Shown here: piece by piece, positions 49,765 to 59,297 of the stretch
How the letters are laid out: the number at the start of each line of letters is the position of its first letter
How positions within the stretch are numbered: position 1 is the stretch's first letter
Assembly: GCF_002795405.1 (NCBI RefSeq)
Contig: NZ_PHGZ01000015.1
Coordinates: forward strand, 62,001 to 126,000
Source of the DNA: Caviibacterium pharyngocola
GTDB lineage: Bacteria > Pseudomonadota > Gammaproteobacteria > Enterobacterales > Pasteurellaceae
Direction of reading: 5' to 3'
DNA: 64,000 nucleotides
Notes under the pieces: model-generated
Seen by the model: only the letters and a program-made list of their open reading frames with translations
Told to the model about the DNA's origin: nothing
Databases searched by the model: none
Translations under genes and position numbers: made by a program

Positions 49765-51513
49765 ATGATGAACTGGCAAACCGAACTGAATACAAGTTTT
49801 TCGTGGATTTTGACCGCACTTTTTTGGGTCAGCCTGATTTTCGCACTAACCGCTTTCGCCTTAAGCAAAACCGCCTTCGGCGAAAAGTTTCGTTTGATTA
49901 TTCAACCTTGCATCGCACAATCCGACAAATTCAAAATCATCGGTTTAATATTGATTTTGTTCACGTTAATTTTATTGGAAGTGCGTATCAGTGTCTTAAA
50001 CACCTTTTTCTACAACGGCTTATACAGTTCACTGCAAGATAAAAAAGCCGATGCGTTTTGGTTTTTCGCCACGATCAACCTAATGCTGGTGATCTTTAAA
50101 ATCATTCATTCCGTGATCAACGACTTAATGCGCCAAGTGTTTGAAATTCGTTGGTTAGAAAAGCTAAACGCCGAAATGTTAAATCGTTGGCTGGCGCATA
50201 AAAATTATTACTGCTTAAAATACAGCGAAGAATTACCGGATAATATCGATCAACGTATCGAACAAGACGCGCGCGAATTTATCAGCGGCACGGTGGAGCT
50301 AGTGCGCGGAATAATCAATTCCGTGGTGTCCACCATTGAATTTACCCTAATTCTTTGGCAACTGTCCGGATTATTCGTATTATTTCACATCGAGATTCCG
50401 AAAGGCGTGGTGTTTTTCATTTACCTGTTTATTATTGTCGCCACCGCACTTTCCGTTTGGATCGGCTATCCGCTGATTAAACTGAATTTTAACAAAGAAC
50501 GTTTCAACGGCGATTATCGCTATTCTCTTATTCGCGTGCGCGATAACGCCGAAAGTATCGCCTTTTATAACGGCGAACAAAAAGAGCGGTCGAATTTACA
50601 CGAGAAATTTAACGCCGTAATCAAAAATCGCTGGGCGATTGTGCGCCGAATGCTGGGATTGGACGGTTTCAACACCGGTGTAACACAAATCGCGATGATT
50701 CTGCCGCTAATGCTGCAAGCGCCACGTTTTTTCGCCGGACAAGTCACATTAGGCGATATGCACCAAACCGTGCAGTCCTTTAACCGCCTAATGCGCGCGT
50801 TATCTTTTTTCCGTTTGTTTTATGAAGAATTTACGTTGTATCAAGCACGTCTCAATCGTTTACACGGCTTTATATATAAATTAAACGAGCTGGATAATAT
50901 TGAGGTACATCACCCGATTGAATGCGCCGAGCGGGTTGTTTTGCGTAATTTCGGTATTAAAGATCAACATCAACGCATTATTCTGCAAGATATTAATATC
51001 GCTTTACGCACCGGCGATGCGCTATTGATCCAAGGGGCATCCGGTGCCGGCAAAACTACATTGCTCAAAGCCATTGCGGGAATTTATCCGTTCGATACGT
51101 TAGGTTATGCCGAACGTCCGTGCAATAGCCTATTTTTACCACAGCGTCCTTATATGCCGCAAGGTTCGCTACGCGAAGCCATTTGCTATCCGAATATTGA
51201 TACCGAACATCCCGAACTCGTGCACGCAATGCGTTCTTGTCGCTTGGAAAAATATGTGTCGGCGTTAGATGTTGAAAACGATTGGCAAGTGATCTTATCA
51301 CCCGGCGAGCTGCAACGCGTTGCCTTTGTACGGATTTTATTAACTCAACCTGAGGTGGTTTTTCTGGATGAAACCACATCGGCATTAGACGAACCGACAG
51401 AAGCGCAACTTTATCAATTTATTCGCGAACGTCTGCCAAAAATGATTATTCTCAGTATCGGACACCGCTGCACCTTACTGCAATTTCATAATACCTTATT
51501 AAAATTAGGATAG
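49765..51513 (+). CDS. YddA-type ABC transporter, fused membrane and ATPase domains
   Basis: A 582-residue half-transporter. The N-terminal SbmA/BacA-like membrane domain (about 1-340, six hydrophobic segments) is fused to an ATPase with Walker A GASGAGKTTLLKA (about 425-437), the signature LSPGELQRVAF (about 510) and Walker B VVFLDETTSALDE (about 530). It is related to E. coli YddA and H. influenzae HI_0036. The substrate is not established. The position next to a Fur-regulated siderophore receptor invites a role in siderophore movement, which is inference. The start may be either of two adjacent ATGs. Confidence 0.9.
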   Translation: MMNWQTELNTSFSWILTALFWVSLIFALTAFALSKTAFGEKFRLIIQPCIAQSDKFKIIGLILILFTLILLEVRISVLNTFFYNGLYSSLQDKKADAFWFFATINLMLVIFKIIHSVINDLMRQVFEIRWLEKLNAEMLNRWLAHKNYYCLKYSEELPDNIDQRIEQDAREFISGTVELVRGIINSVVSTIEFTLILWQLSGLFVLFHIEIPKGVVFFIYLFIIVATALSVWIGYPLIKLNFNKERFNGDYRYSLIRVRDNAESIAFYNGEQKERSNLHEKFNAVIKNRWAIVRRMLGLDGFNTGVTQIAMILPLMLQAPRFFAGQVTLGDMHQTVQSFNRLMRALSFFRLFYEEFTLYQARLNRLHGFIYKLNELDNIEVHHPIECAERVVLRNFGIKDQHQRIILQDINIALRTGDALLIQGASGAGKTTLLKAIAGIYPFDTLGYAERPCNSLFLPQRPYMPQGSLREAICYPNIDTEHPELVHAMRSCRLEKYVSALDVENDWQVILSPGELQRVAFVRILLTQPEVVFLDETTSALDEPTEAQLYQFIRERLPKMIILSIGHRCTLLQFHNTLLKLG

Positions 51514-51532
51514 AAATTTTTCTCAAAAAAAA

Positions 51533-51550
51533 CGGTGCCGAAAGGCACCG
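51533..51550. terminator. Bidirectional terminator between the ABC gene and pykA
   Basis: CGGTGCC-GAAA-GGCACCG is a 7-bp stem with a stable tetraloop. On the minus strand it is followed by eight T, a strong pykA terminator. Confidence 0.9.
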
Positions 51551-51578
51551 CTCTTTATCATAAAATAGATAATCGTGA

Positions 51579-53018
51579 TTATTCTACCACTAAAGTACGA
51601 CAAGTATTCGTGCCGCCAGAGGTTAATAAATCACCTTGGGTCAACAACACAAGGTCGCCGCTGACCAAGTAGCCTTTTTCTTTCAATAATTGAATCGCCG
51701 CTTTCAAACCGTCGATTGTACGGCTTTCTTGATCAAAATGAACCGGTACGACACCGCGATATAAAGCACAAAGATTTAAGGTTTCTTGGTGACGAGACAA
51801 AGCGAAAATAGGCAATCCGGAACTAATACGGGACATTAATTTCGCCGTATGACCGCTATTTGTCATTGCGATAATTGCTGCGACGCCTTTCATATGGTTC
51901 GCTGCAAACATTGCCGACATCGCTACGGATTCTTCAATCGTATCGAATTGTTTATCAACACGGTGACGAGAAACGTTTACGCTAGGCATTTTTTCCGCAC
52001 CTAAACAAACTTTCGCCATTGCCGCAACAGTTTCGGAAGGATATTGTCCCGCCGCTGTTTCCGCAGAAAGCATTACTGCGTCGGTTCCGTCTAATACCGC
52101 ATTCGCTACGTCCATTACTTCCGCACGGGTCGGCATCGGATTGCTGATCATTGATTCCATCATTTGAGTCGCAGTAATTACAACGCGATTCAACTGACGA
52201 GAACGACGAATTAATTTTTTCTGTACGCCGACTAATTCAGGATCACCGATTTCAACCCCTAAGTCACCACGCGCCACCATAATTACATCGGAAGCTAAAA
52301 TAATATCGTCCATTGCTTCGTCATCCACCACGGTTTCCGCACGTTCTACTTTCGCCACGATTTTCGCATTTAAACCTGCTTCTTTAGCTAATTGGCGCGC
52401 ATAATTCAAGTCCGCACTGGAGCGTGGGAAGGAAACCGCCAAATAGTCCACGCCGATACGCGCTGCAGTAATAATGTCGGCTTTATCTTTTTCGGTTAAT
52501 GCATCCGCAGATAAACCGCCGCCTAATTTATTGATACCTTTATTGTTTGATAAAGGACCGCCGACAGTCACTTCGGTAAAGACTTTCGCACCTTCGGTAG
52601 ATAATACTTTTAATTGTACGCGACCGTCATCCAATAAAAGAATATCGCCCGGAACAACATCTTGCGGTAAGGTTTTATAATCTAAACCGACCGATTCTTG
52701 CGTACCTTCACCTTTCGGTAATTCCGCATCTAAAATAAATTTATCACCGATATTTAAGAAAATTTTGCCGTCTTTAAATGTAGAAACACGAATTTTAGGA
52801 CCTTGTAAATCCCCTAAGATAGCAACGGTTTTACCTAATTTTTTCGCGATTTCACGCACGCGTTGCGCACGACCGATATGATCATCAGGCGTACCGTGAG
52901 AGAAGTTCATACGAACAACGTTTGCACCTGCGGCAATAATTTTTTCTAAATTATTACCACGGTCTGTGGAAGGACCCATAGTACATACGATTTTTGTTCT
53001 TCTTAGTCTTCTGGACAT
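51579..53018 (-). CDS. pykA: Pyruvate kinase II (PykA type)
   Basis: Converts PEP + ADP to pyruvate + ATP at the end of glycolysis. The 479-aa protein matches E. coli PykA (480). It has [12 protein letters not shown] (about 7-18), VVRMNFSHG (about 34-42), the K+/Mg2+ site segment AKVERAE (about 220) and [12 protein letters not shown] (about 245-256), with ATQMMESM (about 278). PykA-type enzymes are usually AMP-activated. A terminator follows. Confidence 0.97.
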   Translation of the reverse strand: MSRRLRRTKIVCTMGPSTDRGNNLEKIIAAGANVVRMNFSHGTPDDHIGRAQRVREIAKKLGKTVAILGDLQGPKIRVSTFKDGKIFLNIGDKFILDAELPKGEGTQESVGLDYKTLPQDVVPGDILLLDDGRVQLKVLSTEGAKVFTEVTVGGPLSNNKGINKLGGGLSADALTEKDKADIITAARIGVDYLAVSFPRSSADLNYARQLAKEAGLNAKIVAKVERAETVVDDEAMDDIILASDVIMVARGDLGVEIGDPELVGVQKKLIRRSRQLNRVVITATQMMESMISNPMPTRAEVMDVANAVLDGTDAVMLSAETAAGQYPSETVAAMAKVCLGAEKMPSVNVSRHRVDKQFDTIEESVAMSAMFAANHMKGVAAIIAMTNSGHTAKLMSRISSGLPIFALSRHQETLNLCALYRGVVPVHFDQESRTIDGLKAAIQLLKEKGYLVSGDLVLLTQGDLLTSGGTNTCRTLVVE

Positions 53019-53262
53019 TATTTACTCCGTCAATAGTTACGATTTATATAATTAAAAATTTTTATTTGAGCACAAAAAATCGCCCTCACTTAAAACTGGG
53101 CGTATTATACGCTGAAAATAAAATTAGATCGAGATCACAAACTAGAAAAAAAATGGAAAAAAATTGAACGATTGATTAAATTTTTCGCAAATAAAATGCA
53201 AATAGTAAAAACTCCTTGTCTTGCCAAATAAAACACTATATTATTGCACCCGAATTAACGGC

Positions 53263-53339
53263 GCGACTATAGCTCAGTTGGTTAGAGCACCACCTTGACA
53301 TGGTGGGGGTCACTGGTTCGAGTCCAGCTAGTCGCACCA
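53263..53339 (+). tRNA. tRNA-Val (GAC anticodon)
   Basis: A 77-nt cloverleaf with an encoded CCA end. The acceptor stem GCGACTA/TAGTCGC is perfect. The D arm is AGCTCAGTTGGTTAGAGC. The anticodon stem CCACC/GGTGG encloses the loop TTGACAT with anticodon GAC. The T arm carries GGTTCGAGTCC. It closely matches E. coli tRNA-Val(GAC). It is the apparent insertion point of a former integrative element, whose integrase remnant starts at 53536. Confidence 0.97.
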
Positions 53340-53351
53340 TCAACCCATTCC

Positions 53352-53381
53352 AAAGCCTTGCGTAACTCAACGCGAGGCTTT
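53352..53381 (+). terminator. Terminator after tRNA-Val
   Basis: A stem AAAGCCTTGCGT/ACGCGAGGCTTT with one bulge and a 5-6-nt loop is followed by ATTTTTTC, 13 bp after the tRNA. Confidence 0.8.
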
Positions 53382-53451
53382 ATTTTTTCAGTAAATAAGC
53401 CATTCGCTTATCATCGTTTAACGCCTCCAAACGGCGCTAATCGCAGTTTTT

Positions 53452-53510
53452 TGTAACCATTGATGTAACCACAAAAATAACTCTGCTATTATTTAGCTTT
53501 CGTGGTTACA
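53452..53510. repeat. TGTAACCA repeats upstream of the integrase relic
   Basis: TGTAACCA occurs at 53452-53459 and again at 53464-53472 (as TGTAACCAC), a 12-bp period. An inverted copy, GTGGTTACA, lies at 53502-53510. Short repeats of this kind next to an integrase gene resemble arm-type recombinase-binding sites. This interpretation is inference. Confidence 0.55.
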
Positions 53511-53535
53511 TAAATTTCTTTCAAGGTGGTGCAAT

Positions 53536-53622
53536 ATGCCTAAAATCACAAAACAACTAACAGATACAGAAATCAAAAAAGCTAAGACACAAGAAAAATA
53601 TATAACCCTAATTACAAGATAA
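53536..53622 (+). pseudogene. Remnant of a tyrosine-recombinase (P4-type) integrase, N terminus
   Basis: An ATG with GGTGG upstream opens a 28-codon frame, MPKITKQLTDTEIKKAKTQE followed by KYITLITR and a stop. The pattern MPKI-K-LTDTEIKKAK is the canonical start of P4-type integrases of about 400 aa that insert at tRNA genes. Everything after about residue 22 is lost. A second open stretch in another frame (53612-53694, LQDKVPADDKDIANKK) may be the tail of a different deleted gene. The location just downstream of tRNA-Val supports a decayed element. Confidence 0.75.
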
Positions 53623-53666
53623 AGTTCCAGCGGATGATAAAGATATAGCGAACAAAAAAAGTAATG

Positions 53667-53708
53667 AAAAAGTGCGGTGGAAATTTTATTAATTTTCACC
53701 GCACTTTT
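53667..53708 (-). terminator. prmB terminator built from paired uptake signals
   Basis: AAAAGTGCGGTG and CACCGCACTTTT form a 12-bp perfect stem, extended by AAA/TTT. It is 28 bp beyond the prmB stop. Confidence 0.82.
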
Positions 53709-53735
53709 CGTTTTTGATGTATTAATTCTTAGGGT

Positions 53736-54689
53736 TTAACCGATAAATTGCGCTCGATGAGCTAATAAATCGGCTTTTGATAATGCAAATACGCCTACGC
53801 CGCCGTTTTTTAATTCCAACCATTGGAAAGGTAAATCCGGAAATTGTTCGATTAAATGCACCATACTGTTGCCGACTTCGCAAACTAATACGCCGTCGTC
53901 GGTTAAATAATCGGCCGCCGTCGCCAAAATTTTCTTCGTAATGACTAACCCGTCCGTTCCCAAACCGAGCGCCATTTCCGGTTCATAATGAAATTCTTCC
54001 GGCATATCGTCAAGATCTTCTTCATCAACATAAGGCGGGTTGGTGACGATAAGATCATATTGATCCGCCGGTAAATCGGCGAACAAATCCGATTGGAGCG
54101 GATAAACTCGATGAAGTAAATTATGCCGTTCAATATTGATTTCCGCGACGTTAAGTGCCTCTAAAGACAGATCCACGGCATCCACTTCCGCTTGCGGGAA
54201 GCGTTCGGCGCAAGCGATCGCGATACAGCCGCTGCCCGTGCACATATCTAAAATGCGTCGAGGTGAATTTTTCAATAATCCGGCAAAACCTTCTTGAATT
54301 AATGCGCTAATCGGTGAGCGTGGTATAATGACGCGTTCGTCAACATAAAATTCCAAGCCGCAAAACCACGCGCTGTTGATAAGATACGCCACCGGAATAC
54401 GTTGTTCGATACGGGCGATAACGAGGCTGATCAAGCTTTCTTTTTCCGATTGGGTCAGGTGACTTTGATAAAATTCGCTCGGTATGTCCGGCGGAAGCTG
54501 CAATCCGCAAAGCACTAATTGTTGCGCTTCGTCCCACGCGTTATCGTAGCCGTGACCGTAATAAAGTTCGGCTCGATTAAACGTACTGTACGTCCAACGT
54601 AAAAAATCTTGGATACTGTGCAAACTATTTGATACGTTATCGGCGATAATCGTGTCGATAAGCGCTTGATTAAAAGTATGTCGGCTCAT
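53736..54689 (-). CDS. prmB: Ribosomal protein uL3 glutamine methyltransferase PrmB
   Basis: N5-glutamine methyltransferase that modifies ribosomal protein L3. The 317-aa protein has the SAM-binding [17 protein letters not shown] (about 142-158) and the substrate-glutamine motif NPPY in [13 protein letters not shown] (about 207-219). The YDNAWDEA segment and the following HYEPEMALG fit PrmB rather than PrmC. It is divergent from smrB, as in E. coli. Confidence 0.95.
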   Translation of the reverse strand: MSRHTFNQALIDTIIADNVSNSLHSIQDFLRWTYSTFNRAELYYGHGYDNAWDEAQQLVLCGLQLPPDIPSEFYQSHLTQSEKESLISLVIARIEQRIPVAYLINSAWFCGLEFYVDERVIIPRSPISALIQEGFAGLLKNSPRRILDMCTGSGCIAIACAERFPQAEVDAVDLSLEALNVAEINIERHNLLHRVYPLQSDLFADLPADQYDLIVTNPPYVDEEDLDDMPEEFHYEPEMALGLGTDGLVITKKILATAADYLTDDGVLVCEVGNSMVHLIEQFPDLPFQWLELKNGGVGVFALSKADLLAHRAQFIG

Positions 54690-54781
54690 TTTAGTCCTTA
54701 GTCTTGACGGCTGAATTAAGGCGTAGTTATACCATATATTGACGTTGATGATTAAATAAATTTAACTGTTACGAGAGAAAA

Positions 54782-55285
54782 ATGTTAAAAGAAGAAATCG
54801 AATTATTTCGTGAGGCGATAAAAGGCGCCAAAGAACTGAAACAAAATACCGTAGTTGCGCCGCGTGGTAAAAATTTAAAAAAGAAGCTGATGATTCGTGA
54901 TGTGCGTGAGCAGGAAGATACGTTATTTTTCTTTTCCGATGAATACGAACCCTTGCTAAACGATGAAAGTGCGGTGAAATATTTAAGAGAAGGCGAAGAT
55001 AAACATTTACTGAAGCAATTACGCCGCGGCGATTTTTCACCGGAAATTTTTCTGGATTTACACGGTTTAACCCGCGAAGAATCCAAAGCTGAATTGGCGG
55101 CGTTAATTCGCGCTTGTGAAAAAGAACATATTTATTGCGCAAGCATAATGACGGGCTACGGCACTTTTACTTTAAAGCGGCAGATTCCCCGCTGGCTAGT
55201 ACAACATCCGCGCGTGCGCGCATTACACCAAGCACCGAAAGAATGGGGCGGCGAAGCGGCAATTTTGATTTTATTGGATACCTAA
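54782..55285 (+). CDS. smrB: Smr-domain endonuclease SmrB
   Basis: A 167-residue protein matching E. coli SmrB (YfcN), which cleaves mRNA at collided ribosomes. The Smr domain (about 95-167) has LDLHGLTREES, with the catalytic-region Asp-Leu-His. The usual H-G-x-G of the second motif reads TGYGTFTLK, a variant tolerated in Smr proteins. The N-terminal helix region holds FREAIKGAKELKQ. Its stop overlaps the yccS stop by 4 bp in tail-to-tail orientation. Confidence 0.93.
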   Translation: MLKEEIELFREAIKGAKELKQNTVVAPRGKNLKKKLMIRDVREQEDTLFFFSDEYEPLLNDESAVKYLREGEDKHLLKQLRRGDFSPEIFLDLHGLTREESKAELAALIRACEKEHIYCASIMTGYGTFTLKRQIPRWLVQHPRVRALHQAPKEWGGEAAILILLDT

Positions 55286-55302
55286 TCCGCGCTCGGATTA
55301 GG
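55281..55302. terminator. Hairpin over the overlapping smrB/yccS 3' ends
   Basis: CCTAATCCG-cgct-CGGATTAGG is a perfect 9-bp stem starting within the overlapping stop codons. It lacks a clear T-run on either side, so it may act as an mRNA 3' end stabiliser or a weak terminator. Confidence 0.5.
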
Positions 55303-57450
55303 TTCGGTTTGTTGCTGAAAATCACGGTGGAATGCGGCGTAAAGATTCGGCAAAATTCGGCTAATCATATTAAGCTGCTGAATCGGCACGCTAAACGCCG
55401 ACTGGCTTAATTGATCACTCTGTTCCGCATTAAAACGGCTGAGCGCCTGTTCCGTATTCACGCGCAGTTTTTCAAACACATCCGGCGTGAGATCTTCGAT
55501 ACGTTCTAACGCATAAATCAATTTTTTCGCGATCGGATAAAATTCTGCCGCAAACGCACTACTCTGCCGAATTTCCCGCATATTTTTTCGATATGCGCCC
55601 AGCGCCGAAATATAGCTTAACAACGAATAATTCAGTTTCAATAATTCGAATCCGCTTTGTTGATAATCGCGATAATGCTGCGGTTCGCTATTTATATTCG
55701 ACAATGTTGCGCTAAGTGCGGTGGCATATTCGTGCGCTTTTCGGCGCGCGATACGATAATTCAAATTATCGCATTTTCCGAACTGAAGTTGAGCAATCAC
55801 AAATAACAAATATTTCGCATCGCTTTTAATCGCCTGATGTGCCACTTTATCCAGCTGCAAATATTTCCAATCCGGCCATAAATAGGACACACCGAACCAC
55901 GCGATCAATGCGCCGAGTAATGTATCGATTAAGCGTGAGTACATTGCGCTGTGAATATCGAAACCGATGACATCAAAGCTGATCAACACTTGCAAGGTAA
56001 TAAAAAACGTTGAAAAGCTGTAATTATTCGTGCGAAAGAAAAAGAATAACGTGCTGGTGACGACAATTAAACCGAGTTGTAATTCGATGGTCGGTTGAAT
56101 ATAAGGCAATAAAGAACCGACGATCACGCCCAAAATCGTACCAATGATCCGTTGTTTTAAGCGCAATTTGGTCGCGGAATAATTCGGCTGGCAGACAAAT
56201 ACGGCGGTAAGCAAGATCCAATAGCCGCGATCAAGCTGAAAAAATTCGACGATGGCACAACAAATAAACACCACGATAGATAATCTGACGGAATGGCGAA
56301 ATAATTGAGAGTCAAAATTAAAGTGACTGTAAATCGTCAACCAAATATTTTTTAGCCCCGTCACTTGCTCGGTGTAAATTTGAGCTTTTGCGGAACTTTC
56401 TTGCCCCGATTGTTCTTGATCTAAATGACGCAGCTGCCAATCGACGCTTTGCAAATTATCAAGCAGATTTTTAATAGCGATGAGCTGTTTTTGATCCGTC
56501 GGATAGTTTTGCGCATAATGTTCGAAGGATTGATTAATGCCGCTAATCGCTTTTTCCAAGCGAAGATTATAAATATAAGATTGGTTTTGCAATAAACTTT
56601 GCCCGATATCTCGACAAGCCTGCGCTTGTAATTCCAGCAGACGTTGAATACGAAAAATCAAATCGGTATTTTTCAAGCGCTCCGCCAAGGTTGAATAATC
56701 AAAATGGCTGGAATTGATGCGCTCGTGAATATCTTGCGCCGAAAAATAATATTGAATCATTTTCGTGGTTCGGCTATGACGATATTGCCCGCGAATTCGG
56801 TAAAACAATGCGGTGCGACAGGCGTTAAACGCGGTGATTAGTCCGCTGTTTTTCATTGCCAGTGTGATTTGTTTTGTTTCTAAATGTTCGATATCGTCCG
56901 GATCAAAAAAGAGAGATTTCGCCTCCAAATATTCGGCTAAAGCGAGAAAAGATCGCGCAACGCTTTCCTGTACCGGTCGATTCGGAAAAAATAAATACAC
57001 GATGACGGTCACCAAGCTGTACAACAGCGTGCCGCATAAAATTAACAGCGGATTAAGATACCAAATCGTATCGGGCAAATAGGTTAAAATGGTATAAAGA
57101 GCGACAACAAGGGTGCCGAAAGCAATGGTGCTATAGCGCTGCCCGACCGCGCCGATCATTGTAAAGACAAAGGTTAAGCCGGTCATTAGGAGGGTAAATT
57201 CTAGGCTTTTCCCTAAAGTTAACTGCACGCATAACGAGGAAACCGAAAATGCCAGCAGCGTATAAAAAATATTTTTCAGCCGCCCGGTTAAACGATTATC
57301 CAAATCCACCAAACCGCCGGCAATAATGCCCAATACAAGCGGCATACTTTGCTGTGAAATATCCAACCACCAAACAAGCAATGCGGCAATATTGACGGCA
57401 ATAAAAATCGGAATGGCACCGATTACTTTCGCGTTAAGCCATTGATTCAT
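55282..57450 (-). CDS. yccS: YccS/YhfK-family inner membrane protein
   Basis: A 722-residue protein (E. coli YccS 717) with two blocks of about six hydrophobic segments (about 10-155 and 390-520) separated by a soluble domain. It fits the FUSC/aromatic acid exporter superfamily. The substrate is unknown. It lies 9 bp downstream of yccF on the same strand, so the two are probably co-transcribed, as in E. coli. Confidence 0.92.
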   Translation of the reverse strand: MNQWLNAKVIGAIPIFIAVNIAALLVWWLDISQQSMPLVLGIIAGGLVDLDNRLTGRLKNIFYTLLAFSVSSLCVQLTLGKSLEFTLLMTGLTFVFTMIGAVGQRYSTIAFGTLVVALYTILTYLPDTIWYLNPLLILCGTLLYSLVTVIVYLFFPNRPVQESVARSFLALAEYLEAKSLFFDPDDIEHLETKQITLAMKNSGLITAFNACRTALFYRIRGQYRHSRTTKMIQYYFSAQDIHERINSSHFDYSTLAERLKNTDLIFRIQRLLELQAQACRDIGQSLLQNQSYIYNLRLEKAISGINQSFEHYAQNYPTDQKQLIAIKNLLDNLQSVDWQLRHLDQEQSGQESSAKAQIYTEQVTGLKNIWLTIYSHFNFDSQLFRHSVRLSIVVFICCAIVEFFQLDRGYWILLTAVFVCQPNYSATKLRLKQRIIGTILGVIVGSLLPYIQPTIELQLGLIVVTSTLFFFFRTNNYSFSTFFITLQVLISFDVIGFDIHSAMYSRLIDTLLGALIAWFGVSYLWPDWKYLQLDKVAHQAIKSDAKYLLFVIAQLQFGKCDNLNYRIARRKAHEYATALSATLSNINSEPQHYRDYQQSGFELLKLNYSLLSYISALGAYRKNMREIRQSSAFAAEFYPIAKKLIYALERIEDLTPDVFEKLRVNTEQALSRFNAEQSDQLSQSAFSVPIQQLNMISRILPNLYAAFHRDFQQQTEPNPSAD

Positions 57451-57459
57451 CGCAATCCT

Positions 57460-57906
57460 TTATTTTTCTTCAAATTGACGTTGAAGCGCTTGGCGGCGTG
57501 CAAATTCCGCCAGATCTTTCGGTACGACGCGCTGTCCGACAGGGAAAAGCGAAATTCGTGCCAATTTAAAATTAGCCAATCCGACGGGAATACCGATCAA
57601 AGTTAAACACTGAGTAATGCCGCAAAGGATATGCAATACGCATAACCACCAACCGAATAATATGAACCACAAAAGATTAAAGACGGATCCGAAGGTATTT
57701 TCGACCGCACTTTTCGGTTCAAGATATTTGATATGGATAATGTCGTTGCCGAAAGGCACTAATGACATTTTGGTGATTTCCCAACAGCTACGGGTGTACG
57801 GCAAGGTCACAATCAATATTGCGCTAAATAATGTCGCGATAAGCCAACCCAAGGTTGTGGCGAATCCGCCCAAGACAAAATTAAGAATATTTAGAATTAG
57901 TGCCAT
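57460..57906 (-). CDS. yccF: YccF-family inner membrane protein
   Basis: A 148-residue protein with three to four hydrophobic segments and two YccF domain repeats around TLPYTRSCWEITKMSLVPFG and LIGIPVGLANFKLARISLFP. The function is unknown. It precedes yccS in a two-gene unit and lies 17 bp downstream of mgsA. Confidence 0.92.
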   Translation of the reverse strand: MALILNILNFVLGGFATTLGWLIATLFSAILIVTLPYTRSCWEITKMSLVPFGNDIIHIKYLEPKSAVENTFGSVFNLLWFILFGWWLCVLHILCGITQCLTLIGIPVGLANFKLARISLFPVGQRVVPKDLAEFARRQALQRQFEEK

Positions 57907-57923
57907 TGCGTTCTCCCGTTAAA

Positions 57924-58388
57924 TTATTTCAAGCGCGCTTGTAAATAACCTTGATAATCCGGAATTCGAATATCAAGCGATTGATTAAAATACGCCGATC
58001 CGATAAAGAAATCCGCCGTAGCGATATTCATTGCAACGGGAATATTCCACACCGTTGCAATACGCATTAAGGCTTTAACATCCGGATCGTGCGGTACTGC
58101 ATTCATCGGATCCCAGAAAAAGATCAATAAATCGATTTTATTTTCCGCAATTAATCCGCCCAGCTGTTGATCGCCGCCCATCGGGCCGCTTAATAAACTT
58201 TTGATATTTAAGCCGGTTTCCTGATGAATTAAATTTCCGGTCGTTCCCGTGGCGTAAAGCGTATGTAATGCGAGTAAAGTGCGGTTGGTTTTACACCAAT
58301 TTATTAAATCTTGCTTACAATGATCGTGCGCCACAAGCGCAATATTTTTTGCTGCCGGTAAGGTTCGCGTTGTCGTTTGCATAAGCAC
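57924..58388 (-). CDS. mgsA: Methylglyoxal synthase
   Basis: Converts dihydroxyacetone phosphate to methylglyoxal, a bypass of lower glycolysis under phosphate limitation. The 154-aa protein (E. coli 152) has [12 protein letters not shown] (about 17-28), TGTTGNLI (about 47), the catalytic-Asp block [12 protein letters not shown] (about 66-77) and [10 protein letters not shown] (about 102). Its position between yccT and yccF is conserved with E. coli, except that helD is absent. Confidence 0.96.
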   Translation of the reverse strand: MLMQTTTRTLPAAKNIALVAHDHCKQDLINWCKTNRTLLALHTLYATGTTGNLIHQETGLNIKSLLSGPMGGDQQLGGLIAENKIDLLIFFWDPMNAVPHDPDVKALMRIATVWNIPVAMNIATADFFIGSAYFNQSLDIRIPDYQGYLQARLK

Positions 58389-58400
58389 TCCCTAAATAAA

Positions 58401-58424
58401 AAAGTGAGCGGAAAGGCTCACTTT
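58401..58424 (-). terminator. Terminator of yccT
   Basis: A 9-bp stem AAAGTGAGC/GCTCACTTT with a 6-nt loop. On the minus strand it ends in a long T-run (TTTTTTTATTT), placed between yccT and mgsA. Confidence 0.85.
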
Positions 58425-58466
58425 CAATATGATAAATAAAAGAACAAAGCGGGCGATTCACCCGAA

Positions 58467-59123
58467 TTAACGTTGTTTTTTCACCCAATCAAGGAAACGA
58501 GCTTGCGTGTCTTTATCCGCTTGTTGGAACCAATATTGTAATTGTTGTTCCGCAACGTTTTCGCCCTGAACGGTAATTTTACCTTTTTGCGCTTTAGCAA
58601 AACCCGGTACGGCGGCAGGCATTGTGCTGCTTGCAAAAGCTGCGACGGACGCTTTTTCGCCGGCGGCATTATATTCGGAAAGATTTTCGACTAAATTCGC
58701 ATTCGGTAAGAAACCTTCTTGTTTTAACACGTCTTGTTTAGTCGCAATTTCTTTGCCTGACGCGGTTTTCACCACAATTTTCGGCGTTTGGTTAAAACTT
58801 TGCGCGTCACGTTCGTTTTCAAGATGAGGAGCGGAAATCACAAGATCTTCGTTTGTGCCTTGGAAGGTAACAATAATCGGATTTGATTCGAATAACGAAC
58901 GATCAGAACCGGATTTAATGATTTCGCTGACGCGTACGACGACTTGGTGAGTTTGAGTATCGGCGACGTTAAAAGAATTGCTTGATTTTAACAGCGATTT
59001 TGCTGCTTTTTGTCCGTCAATAGCAAGAAAATCCACATTAGACGATGTAGTAACCACACCGGCAAAACTGACCGAACTGCTTAATAAAGCTGCAGCGGCG
59101 AGTGCTGCGACACGAAATTTCAT
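58467..59123 (-). CDS. YccT/CsgI-family (DUF2057) periplasmic protein
   Basis: A 218-residue exported protein with signal KFRVAALAAAALLSSSVSFA and DUF2057 features, close in size to E. coli YccT/CsgI (220 aa). YccT is reported to inhibit curli (CsgA) assembly in enteric bacteria. I see no curli genes here, so the role must differ or be unknown. The ATG at 59123 is chosen for the GAGGAG upstream. It has its own terminator before mgsA. Confidence 0.88.
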   Translation of the reverse strand: MKFRVAALAAAALLSSSVSFAGVVTTSSNVDFLAIDGQKAAKSLLKSSNSFNVADTQTHQVVVRVSEIIKSGSDRSLFESNPIIVTFQGTNEDLVISAPHLENERDAQSFNQTPKIVVKTASGKEIATKQDVLKQEGFLPNANLVENLSEYNAAGEKASVAAFASSTMPAAVPGFAKAQKGKITVQGENVAEQQLQYWFQQADKDTQARFLDWVKKQR

Positions 59124-59297
59124 ATTAGCTCCTCTAACTGTAAGGGAATAATGTCTTTTAATATTGTAATGCACTCTATCTTAATAAAGTGTTAGTGGTA
59201 TGCTATTCTAATTTCAGAAAAATGGAAATAAAAAAGTTTGTTTTCATTCAAAAATTTTTACCTTCATCACATTAAAACGAAATTTTGCGGAGAAAAA

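Noticed and set aside
47430..51513. Complete siderophore biosynthesis and uptake cluster
   Set aside because: Only a receptor and a YddA-type ABC protein are present. No synthesis genes, binding protein or FhuBC-type importer adjoin.
53081..53109. Attenuator-like hairpin and TATAAT box upstream of pykA
   Set aside because: The stem CGCCC/GGGCG lies partly upstream of the start point predicted from that -10 box, and no -35 box is visible, so neither is well supported.
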